From: Dicaeum eximium
Lineage: Eukaryota; Chordata; Aves; Passeriformes; Dicaeidae
Assembly: GCA_013396995.1 (NCBI GenBank)
Contig: VWZP01010715.1
Coordinates: 62,001-126,000, forward strand
DNA: 64,000 nucleotides
Direction of reading: 5' to 3'
In this document: positions 50,851 to 60,890 of the stretch, one piece after another
How the letters are laid out: each line of letters begins with the position of its first letter
Position numbering within the stretch: the first letter of the stretch is position 1
The notes under the pieces: generated by a model
The model's database searches: none
Told to the model about the DNA's origin: nothing
What the model saw: only the letters and a program-made list of their open reading frames with translations
Translations under genes and position numbers: made by a program

Positions 50851-53800
50851 CTTCATAGCAAAATGTAAACTCCAGTGGAATCATGGTTCCGATATTCAAT
50901 TCAATTTCTCAATTTTATATTTAAATAATTCATAGAAGTTTGATATTGGTTATTCTCAGTATAATTATTATGTTGGTTATCTTTTTGTATGCCTAAATAA
51001 CATGATGTTATATGCATAAATCTTGATGCTTTATGCATAAATGTGTTCAGTCATTAATCCCACAGATGATTATATATATCTATGAAGAGAAACTGTGCTC
51101 AGCTATTACATTCCTGAAGAATTTTATGTTATCATAGCACATGTAAGATCTTCTAATATTAGCCGGTTGAAGATTTAGTTAAGGATTTGGAATTGATTTG
51201 GACATTTTTAGAGTCTGATTCAATTTTTTTTCACTTGCTGCAGGGTCCATCTTTGAGTCAATAACTATTTCCATTGTGAGAGTATCTGCTATAAAGAAGA
51301 CAAATGTAATTTGTCATTTGGATTTACTTATAAATGGAAATATTAAGATTTAAAATGAATCTTCATATATGGGCATATGTTTCTGTAATTTCATGGAAGA
51401 TTATTATAAGCAACTTAAAGAAAAAAACCTTGATGCTGCCACAGGTGTGTTCAGGGGACAGTCTTACCCCATGAAAGTAATTTAAAGCGTAGTCAAGAGG
51501 TGGCCATGAATAGCATACATTAAAACTTTGCATTTTCACCTCTCTAGGAAGAGAGGATAGCCTCATTGCTGTGAAACAAATGGCTGCTGCTGACAGAGAC
51601 AGCATTAAGAATCACAGAAAGATCCAGAAATAATGCCTTTTTCAAACATTGCCTGTAAGGAGATTCTAAAACTCTTCATAGTGCACTATTTGTTCTGAGA
51701 ATGCAACATGCAAAGTGTTTGCACCTTGGCTTCTCATGAAAATAGGTCTGCACATCTCTCAGCCAATTTCAGTGAAATTATATAGAGGAGTCTCAATTGC
51801 AATGCAATGCATGAACAGAGAAGACAAGACCTGTAAGTACCCTGTATTTTTTGCTTAAAAAAGATACAGAATGCGTTAATGACAAAAAATGTTACAGAAA
51901 TTTGTGTGATAGGAAACAATGTTTCTTTACTTCTTTGTGAACCTTTGTTAGACATAGAGCAGCAAAAAAGAAAGATATCACTCTCTATCCTTCCTTTTCT
52001 AGTTCATATGCAGAGAAACAAATGAGGACGTAAATTCTGAAGCATTTGCATTCCTGTATCTCCCTCTTGGCTTTCTCCATGAGAAAAGAAGTAGGATTAG
52101 AAGGATATTTATAAAGATAAACAAGCAAACAAAAATTAGTTTTCCTTATTAAAAGGATGTTTAATTACCCCAAAGTGAAACATCAATAACATTTAATCTG
52201 ATAATAGAAATAAGGGACAAAAAAGCTTAATTAATCAGCATAATTGAACACAAAATTGAAAGCAGTATCCATTAACATAGGAAAGAAATATGACAACATA
52301 GGAAAGTGCTACATGCATTATTAATTGTTTCAGCAGATTCTATTAGAACAACTGGATGAAAAGGTCCTTTAAAGATGTCTTCATAAGCTCCTTTTTTTCA
52401 GTAATCATAAATCAATTATGAAATATTATTATGTAAAACACTTGACATACTTAATTTCAACGGTAAAAATTATTTTACTTTGTTCAAATCCTTCCTCCCA
52501 AGATTCCAATGTTTCTAGAATTTCCTTTTTCATACTGATTCTTGAAAAAAAAAATTACCATCTTCAGATAATTGTTTTCCAACACTTATACTTTCAAATA
52601 GAGAACAGATTGTGCAGAACATTTTATTCTTGCTACAACTGTCACAAAAAAGTCTTCAGGATGGTTATTTGACATTTTAAAAAGTTATAGCTATCAAAAA
52701 CTAATCTTTTCGAAATAGAGTATGGAATGTACTATGATGTTTGAATATTTGCATATGACTGAAAACTTTTATAACACATACTAAACAATAGTACTATTTG
52801 AGTATCAAACTAGTCATGAATTATCATCCTCTCAGGGAAAACGAGGACATTTGTTTTACCATTGATGGGTAAAATGGCAAAAAATTGAAATTATTTGATC
52901 AAAGCTAGATAACAAGTACCATAGCACCAGGACTAGAATCTGTCTGTGAAGTTTTCAGATTTCTAGCTCTCCACTCCTTACAGCAGATTGTTTCATTTTT
53001 AACTCTGCCCTTTTTTGTGCCATTGAAATATTTCATCCCACAGTCTTTCTTATTGTGTCAAGCTCCCATGGGGGGCATAAAGAGCAGCACTTTAGCTTTA
53101 CAGGAAAGAAAACCAACAAAATTTAATAGAAGATTCTTAAAACAAATAAAAATTCTGAGGAATTTAGAACTACAAATAAAGAACTTCCATTTCAAAACAT
53201 GCCACCATCTGGTATTTTCTTCAAGGTGAAATGAGAAAGATACATAATTGTTGGTAAATTTTGTTCACTCTTCAAACCAGAGATATTTCTTTTAGTTGTG
53301 AGCACTTCATAATTTCTTCACTTCTTTTTCTCATGAAGATATGAGGATATTGAAAATAAAATGCCTTGTCCTGTGAGAATAATTGTCAATGTGGCTCTTT
53401 GTGTTAGATATTTGTCTGTTTGTAGCCTGGAGTTTCTAGGCCAGGAGATGCAGTTTCCCCAATGGTTAAGCAGCAACTCATCTGTGATTATATGACACAC
53501 ATTTAATACTCCCTAAAGCACAGAAACAGAATAGATTTGATTTCACAAAATACATGTAAAGCTGAAAACATCATCAGCAACTGCTAATTCAACCTGTTTG
53601 CATTAGCTTGCTGAAAGTGTAAAAGCCTATCGTGCAGCAGGGTTAAACAGAATGAAAGCAGTCATTTCACTGACACTGAACTTCATTCAAGAGAGGATGT
53701 GTTTCTCACTCTGTGTGTGGCAGTGACTTTTATTTTCAACAGCACACAACACTTGACAAAGGCAGGGAAGTTAAAACAGACAACATAAAAACGTGCTGCC

Positions 53801-56034
53801 TGCCAGGATCTAATGGAGAGGCCTCAGGAAAAGCCCAGTGACACATCTATCCATGCCTCCTGGTTCACTGGTTATGATTTTACTTCACAAATCTGGAAAG
53901 CCAGTAGAGCTTTTGGAATCTTGTTACAAAAATTATTACCTTTAATTTTTCATTCATATTTCAAGTACAAGTTCCTTGGAAGGACACACTAACTCACAGG
54001 CATACAGGAAGGTTAATTGTTTGTACAGGAATTTATGGGTGAATATATGGGTACCTGGAAGGACAGCAGCGATGTCCCTGAGGATACACTTGGAACTGCT
54101 GACATTAGATCACAGCTGAGTGGCAGATATTAGAATAGTATAATAGATTTTAGAATAACAGTTTCAGTTAGCATATAAACACTATTTTGGAGCAAAGAAA
54201 TATTGATATCAGTGGCGGCAATGTGACCACTAGATATTAATAATGTGCAATAACACAGTATAATTTCTTTACCTGTAATATATATGGATAGATATATATC
54301 TGAAATGGATCAGTAGATCATTTTTTCACAGACTGGTCTATTCAGTGTCACTCCAGAAAGGATGTTTCTCAGATTAGTTGTGGTAACAAAATATTAGTTG
54401 TTATCAGGAAACCACAGCTTGAAGGCTATCAAAGAAAATCAAGAGCTTGAAACAGAGACACTGACAGTGGGAGTAAAGATCATGATGGGTGTAGGCCTTG
54501 AAAACTATACTGGTCAGCCCAGGGCCACAAAAATACATCACAAATGTTCAGCTGCCCTTATTAACTGGGAATAAAAAAAAAACAAACTGTTTGAGGAAAA
54601 CAAAGAAGGAAAGAATGAATATGTAGTACACATAAAACATCGCATATATAATAAAACTGAACAGTACGTGAAAATGGGGATCTGCGAATAAAGATGAAGT
54701 AGATGGTCAGCAAACACATAAACAGTGTTTTAAGTCCACTGAAGAGCAAGAAGGAAGAAATCCTCCATCAATAAAAGATGTTTATTGCCAAATGAGCCAG
54801 GATGTTGACACCTCACCTCTGTGTACTTGCGCATCTTCTTCCTGAGAAAGATCTGCCTTTGATCTTAGCATGCTGGGCAGGCTTCAGGGGTGAGCCTAAC
54901 ACCAGGGAAGAGGGTTGATACTGAAGTGTTTGTCTTTATCAGTTTCAATTCTGTCATTATAAGCTATTTTAGTAATTAATTGTGACTGAGTTAATAATAT
55001 CTGCTTCACTTTAATTAATCTAACAATAAATCCTTAGTTGTGTATATAAGGTGTATTCCTTAACCCACATAAATTACATGCAGTCTTTGCTCTTGTACCC
55101 TGCCCTTGAGCTCATTTGTAATTTAGATGCAGCACTGCAATGCCAAAATAGCAGAATGTCTGAAAGTACACACAATTTTATTCACATTTTAGCATTTATT
55201 CTGAGTATTCTTACTTTAACTCATTTAAATCAATCCCTTGAAAAATAATTTTCAGTTCCCAAACTGAATTATTCTATAGTAGTCTCATTAACTATAAATG
55301 TAATTTCCATGCTCACCACATATTTATTTCCCAATATTGAAGGCTTTTCTAAAAGCTTGATGTGGCATTCTTTGGTTCTCATTGTCATGCAGACATTTTT
55401 AACATCCTTCATATATGCTGTCAGGCTGGGAAGCTTAGCTGTGGCTTGTGATCATTTCATCCATACAAATAAAGCGTTGGTTTAACAGCATGTATTTTAA
55501 CATTATGAATTTCAGAAACTCAGTCAGGGACTAACTCAGGAGATAAACAGACTCATTTAAGGCTATTAAACATTTATAGGAAAAAATAAAGATTCCGTTT
55601 AAAAATCACTCATCACAAAATACCTTATGTACTATTTTGATAGTAAAACTTTTAAAACTGTGAAATTCAGCCAAAAACGGGACTTTTAGATATTTATAAT
55701 ATTATTTTTGCATTCCCAAATCACCCTACAGGTGACTGCTGATGCATGCTAATAGCCTGACATAGTTACTGTAAATTAAAAATCAAGTGTACACCAATAT
55801 AATGAAAAGCTGGTAAATCAGCACAGCTCTGTAGAGGTCATTTCTCACAGCTGATTTCTGTGTGATGTCAATTACTATCTCCTGTTCCAAAAGTACTGGG
55901 CACATTTTGGATGCAGGAAAAGCAGTCCATTTGTAAAAATAACTGATGAGGGTAGACTCATATAGCTTAATCAAAACCAAAATACGAACAAGTAGATAAA
56001 GAAATAAAATTACACCATGAAACTGAAAGAAAAT
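50851..56034. other. AT-rich non-coding interval
   Basis: No gene recognised. It contains the 21-bp tandem duplication at 51003-51044. A splice-like pair (acceptor CACATCTCTCAG ending 51763, donor GTAAGT near 51832) bounds a 69- to 70-bp segment with one open frame, but the evidence is weak. Short GATA-like sequence occurs near 54280-54300. Confidence 0.55.
51003..51044 (+). repeat. 21-bp tandem duplication with TATGCATAAAT core
   Basis: Units at 51003-51023 and 51024-51044 agree at about 18 of 21 positions, and both contain TATGCATAAAT. The core resembles POU-factor sites (Pit-1/octamer type). Confidence 0.75.
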
Positions 56035-56222
56035 GAAACCTGGGAGAAGAGACCAACACCCACCTGGCTACAACCTTCCTTCAGGGAGTTGCAGAATGTG
56101 ACAAAGTCTCTCCTGCATCTCCTTTTTTCCAGGCTGAACACCTCCAGCTCCTTCAGCAGCTCCTCATCAGACTTGTGCTCCAGCCCCTTCACTAGCTTAA
56201 TCTCCCCCTTTTTGGACACAAT
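56035..56222 (-). mobile_element. CR1 LINE fragment, ORF2 C-terminal part
   Basis: Read on the minus strand it encodes KGLEHKSDEELLKELEVFSL and EKRRCRRDFVTFCNSLKEGC, matching the region near the end of CR1 ORF2 that follows the polymerase domain. It then reads SQVGVGLFSQV. Both ends are truncated and the 3' UTR is absent, which is unusual for CR1 and implies a later deletion or rearrangement. It is not functional. Confidence 0.92.
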
Positions 56223-58260
56223 ATGTTTTATTTGGGGATTTTTACAAGAAAAGAAAGAGGTAGATCCACAGAACCATTTGCCATCTACCTTGAGATTTGT
56301 AATTCTATCTTCTCTAAATCCTTCTAAAAATCCTGGTGATTCACTTGGATAGATGCCTAAAAATCAGCTGCACCCAGGACTAGGTTTCTAGCTAAGATAT
56401 CTCTCAGCTCAATGCCTGAATATCAACAATAGCCTGTATTTTCATTAATGTCTAGTTGTCTTCTTATTAACTTGTACAAAATGAAGCATCTCCAGAAAAG
56501 AATATTTCAAGCATCCCTGTAGTTTGGTTTGAGTCACAATGGATGGCAAACATAAGAACAGAAGAGTGATCCTTTGTGTCTCCATCCCATCCTGGGCAGC
56601 AATTCTGCCAATACAACCATAGATTTTGCATAAGCCATGTTAGCTGTTGCCTTTTTTTCACATCCCTATCTTCATAACTTCTAAGCAGGATGAAATGTGA
56701 GTGTTTAGCTCTCAATGTCAAAGAGGGACTGAGACAGCTGTTTGTTCAAATCAAAATTACATTATATTTGCAGGAAAATGTGCACATACTGGCTGCACAA
56801 ACAGACATTCATTTGAGATGAATACAAAGGAAGAAATGAGCAGCACACTGTTTTCTATAACATTCTTCTAAAGACTGAACTGCTAGGATCATGGAAGAGA
56901 GGACAACAATGAGAAATTCACAGATTAGAGGACACAGGCTGTGCTCAGTTCTATAGAAAATCAGAGCTATAATTTACAGTTTAAGCACCTAACTCTTTTG
57001 CCTATGTCAGCTGAATGACACACACTCAAATGTGTTCTGGTTCATATTTTTTTCATATCAATGTGGGGGTTTTTGGTCTATATGGTGATCTACCTCACTG
57101 CCGAGTGGCTCAGGCCTCTTCTGGTTTCATTATGTAAGAAAGGCAGATTGAACCCCTAGTATGCAAATTACTGATTGAAAAATTAAACTAATACTGTGAT
57201 TTCATTATGCAGACTTGACACAAATGAGATCAATGTCATGGATTAAATTAACAAGTGAATAACTTAAAAGAGATAATAGGTTCTTCCATCACCCCCAAAG
57301 CACTTGATATTAAAACAAGCACCAGATTTTACATCTGTTTTTCTCCATGTTCTTAGTTTCATCTGGAGAAACCAACATCTGGGGCTGTTTTTCAATGGTA
57401 AAGGGCAGACAGACACCCATCAAGCTTCCAGTTTTACAGAGGTAAATTACAGCTGCAGTCCCTGTCACAGAATTATATACTGGCATTTTCTGTGCCTTAC
57501 TGTACAACTTAAAGAAGGAAATAATTCTCATTCCTTTGGGACCTACCATCAGATTTGTGTTTGTTTGCAGATGACTTCATGAAATAAACAGAAATGCAGC
57601 CATACAGCACTTATGTGCCACAACCTGTTGGGACTGGTGGAGTGATAGGAACTGGGACCAAAAATTTGCTCTCCCTAAAGAATGTAACACAGAAAACAGC
57701 AGGTACTAGAAAAGCTTCATAAAATTTCACAAATCCTCAGTGTAAGAGACCCACACACATTTTATATTTACTACTGGATAGCCACCCAGGCTCTGTTTTC
57801 ATACCTGACAAAAGCATCACTTGATTTTGAGTGAAATATGGAGAATGAAGTTAGTTGTCTCACTCTGGTTCTAATAATTTTTTTTTCCAAGTTGAAGAGC
57901 TGATTTTCTTTAATGAATGTCTTTGAACAGTTATAGGTCTTCCTACATTAATTTGACTTTAATTCCACAATCCTAATTTAAAATCAAATATTCAGTATGT
58001 TAAGGCTAGTATTAAGCCTTGTGTATCTATATAAAAAATAAACAGCAAATGAATACAGCATCCCAGAGAGGAAATGCAAGGTCTCTTTTGAAGATGTGAT
58101 TATAATTAATTTCTGCGCTATCATTCTTTCTATCTCTTCAGATATTTCAGCTTTTAAAGATGAACGACGTGATGCCTTAACAGCATCTATTTCCTTCCAA
58201 ATAATACAAACACAAAATTACGACGTTAAAGTTCTTGTTTCTGTTCAGTTTCCCACCTGC
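56223..58260. other. AT-rich non-coding interval
   Basis: No gene or repeat recognised. The overlapping open frames at 57304-57582 (plus) and 57310-57549 (minus) are unfamiliar. Confidence 0.6.
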
Positions 58261-58490
58261 TGCGTTGCAGCACTTTTGTAGGAACGTGTCCCCGGCCCAG
58301 GGTGGACCCGCGGAGCTCTGCTGCCATCTCAAGGCAGCGCCGGCAGCGACGCGCGCCGCGCCAGGATGCTCCGAGCCGGGATGCTCCGAGCGGGGATGCT
58401 CCGAGCCGGGATGCTCCGAGCGGGGATGCTCCGAGCGGGAATGCTCCGAGCGCCCGCTCGCCTGTGCGAGCCACCAAGTGCCACTCTGGT
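58261..58490. promoter_or_regulatory. Isolated CpG-dense island, possible promoter
   Basis: About 28 CpGs fall within roughly 230 bp, in DNA that elsewhere has very few. The core includes GACGCGCGCCGCGCC just before a 15-bp minisatellite. No TATA box is seen. On the minus strand a possible donor (CAGCAG|GTGGGA, donor bases 58251-58256) borders the island, so it could be the first exon of a minus-strand transcript. Frames are open on both strands (up to 149 codons at 58177-58626 on the minus strand). This reflects GC-richness and the 15-bp period, so it does not demonstrate a protein. Confidence 0.5.
58366..58455 (+). repeat. 15-bp GC-rich minisatellite, six units
   Basis: Six units of ATGCTCCGAGC plus four variable bases start at 58366, 58381, 58396, 58411, 58426 and 58441. 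Units alternate between GCCGGG and GCGGGG ends (C, G, C, G), so the first four form two 30-bp dimers. The fifth ends GCGGGA and the last GCGCCC. The period is divisible by three, so several frames stay open. Confidence 0.97.
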
Positions 58491-58900
58491 CCTCATGCCA
58501 CTGCGGAATCTGTGCGCAGATTACCACGGCGAGAAGCACATTTAGTACTTTCAGCGTTACTGGGCTGCCTGGGTAATCCTCAAAATGACAAATCACTGTC
58601 TGCGCGATTAATTTTCTTCCTGTCAAGCCTAGAAAGATGAGAGATTTTGGAGGCGCCGTACAACGGTGTCAAGGAAATGCCAGCTGTCCCCATAACATCT
58701 CCGTGCTAACAATGGAGGGAGATTGATGATTCGTACACAGTGCTCTTTTTCATAACTTTAACAAATCTGAATTCCTCAGCAGATAAAGTAATGGAATCTG
58801 CCAGTCAGCAGGAAAATACTCAGAGCAGCAACAGATATTTAAATAATCGATACTGTAACACTTGAAGGTGGTTGCAATAAACCAAAGGAATTTAAATTTT
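58491..58900. other. Candidate conserved non-coding element
   Basis: This is unique-looking sequence to the right of the CpG island. It keeps scattered CpGs (for example GCGCGATTAATTTTC, GGCGCCGTACAACGG, ATTCGTACACAG, AATCGATACTG) although the surrounding desert has lost almost all of them. It matches no repeat I know and contains TAATTA-like homeodomain cores. Conservation cannot be tested here. Confidence 0.3.
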
Positions 58901-59744
58901 CACACAATAAAAGAGATATTCCTTTTTCTCATTCCTTGTAATGGCTGTACTAAAGAAAATCACAGAGACAAACTCTTAAAGGAATAAAGATATGTGTTTG
59001 TTTCACAAAGGAAGTACTTCTTCTTGGCAGATATTATGATTTGATATATATTAAGCTTTGATATACGTGTCACATATTTAAAGCAATGAAAATGTGTCAG
59101 AGAATTGAGCAGCACCCTTCAATTAGATATGCTGACTTTAATGACTGACATTTACATTAATTGCAAGGATTTTTCTTCAACATTTCTAAAAGCTTATATG
59201 CATTACAATGCAGACTGAGCCCTGACGGTTCAGGATTACTTTCTAAATCTGGGAAAGGTCTTCCAGGTCATGAAATAATAACAGCAGTATCTCCCATGCT
59301 TCACCTTATAAACTTACCAAGGTGCTGTTTGATAGAAATCTCAAGAGAAATCAATGAGCTCTATCAACAAATATATCTAAAAAGGAGCAGTACTGTATCA
59401 AAAAAAGAAATTGTGGTGCCTCAGAAAGAGCAGACTATGGTTCTCTTTTCTCTGGGGAACCACTCTCAAAGATTACTGTGATTTCTGGCTTATAACACAG
59501 TGGGACTGGAAGTGCCCCCACAGTACTCTTCTTGAAGCTCCCAGACAAAGGAGTCTTGATTTTTTTTATCCATCATATTTATTTTTCCAGGATTTGCAGG
59601 CTCCTATGAATAGCTTAGATTTCTCTGAAAATTTATTTGGTTTTATGAAAATTTGCTCACAGAAAGCACATGCTATTTTTCTAAGTGGCATATTTTCTGT
59701 ACTTTATTGATTCCCCCATATTGTGAAGAAGTTTATACAGAGTG
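58901..59744. other. AT-rich interval with one open frame
   Basis: A frame is open from the stop at 59158-59160 to 59481 (106 codons). It is the longest here that is not explained by repeats or the CpG island. It shows no recognisable domain, no splice acceptor and no ATG start (it opens on TTG). Chance is the likeliest explanation. Confidence 0.5.
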
Positions 59745-60848
59745 CTCTTTGATGTCATCCTTTTGGATTTCAATAAAGCTTGCAACACCATCTCTCACAG
59801 GACCCTGCTGGACAAAATGTCCAGCCGTGTCCATCATGGGATGGGTGAGTAACTGGCTCACGAGCCAGGCACAAAGGCTGACAGTGAATGGGGTGACATC
59901 AGACAGTGACCTGTCATTTGTGGGGTTCTGCAGGGCTTCATCCTTGTCCCTGTGCTCTTCAGTATCTTCAAAAATTACTTGGATGCAGGGCTGGAAGGGA
60001 TACTAAGTTCACAGCTGATACAAAACTGGGAGGAACTGTTGACTCCATCAAAGGCAGGGAGACCTTGACAAATTGGAGGACTGGGCAATCCCCTTCAACA
60101 AAGGAAAGTGATGGAATCTGCACCTGGGGTGGGGCAACCCTGGATGTAGGGACAGACTGGGGAATGAGAGGCTGTAGAGCAGTGCTGCAGAAAAGGACCT
60201 GGGGGTCCTGGTCGATGCAAGTTGAACATGAGTCAGCAGTGCCCTGGCAGCCAGGAGCATCAATTGTGTTGGGGTGCATCAGGCACAGCATCAGTAGCCA
60301 GGCAAGGGAGGGGATTGTCCTGCTCTGCTCTGGGGAAGCTCAGTTTGAGTCCTGTCTGCTGTTTTGGGCACTGTAACATAAAAAAAGACATTAAGCTACT
60401 AGAGAGTGTCCAGAGGAGGGCCAAGAGAATGGGGAAAGGCCTTGAGGGGAAGCTGAGGGCACTTGGTCTGTCCAACCTGCAGTACAGGAGGCAGCGGGGA
60501 GACCTCATTGCTGCTACATCTTCCTCATGAGGGAAAGAGGAGGGGCAGGCACTGATCTCTGCTCTGTGGTGATCAGTGACAGGACCTGAGGGAGTGTCCT
60601 GAACCTGTGTCAGGGAGGTTAAGGTTGGATATCAGGAAAATGTTCTTCACTCAGAGGGTGTTTGGGCACTGGAAGAGGCTCCCCAAGGAAGTGGTCACAG
60701 CACCAGCCTGACAGAGTTCAAGGGTTTGAACACTGCTCTCAGGCACATGGTGTGACTATTGGGGATGGTGCTGTGCAGGGCCAGGAGCTGAACTTGATTA
60801 TCCAGGTGGGTTCCTTCCAACTCAGCATATCCTGGGATTCTGCAGTTC
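59745..60848 (+). mobile_element. CR1 LINE, 5'-truncated, decayed reverse-transcriptase part
   Basis: This is the longest CR1 fragment in the window (about 1.1 kb). It starts inside the reverse-transcriptase domain (DVILLDFNKACNTISHRTLL in one frame) and, after a frame change, continues VSNWLTSQAQRLTVNGVTS. The catalytic FADD-type motif region reads KFTADTKLGG, so the metal-binding aspartate pair is not intact. Later pieces match the C-terminal part (KKDIKLLESVQRRAKRMGKG), then the 3' UTR with GGTGGGTTCCTTCCAACTCA. Several frameshifts make it non-functional. The 3' UTR form, ending in a CAGCATATCCTGGGATTCT-like phrase, may place it in a CR1 subfamily different from the fragments at 15946 and 40972. 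Confidence 0.95.
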
Positions 60849-60890
60849 TCTCATTCTTTCTCTCTCTCTCTCCCCCCTCTCTCTCTTTTC
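60846..60890 (+). repeat. (CT)n microsatellite at CR1 3' end
   Basis: CT dinucleotides broken by a CCCCCC run lie directly after the CR1 3' terminus. Confidence 0.9.

Noticed and set aside
58177..58626. 149-codon minus-strand and two 112-113-codon plus-strand frames
   Set aside because: GC-rich sequence and a 15-bp repeat without stops open several frames at once. There is no sign that any one is preferred.
59906..60376. 156-codon open frame
   Set aside because: It is one frame of a decayed CR1 ORF2. The true reading changes frame several times, so this is not an independent gene.
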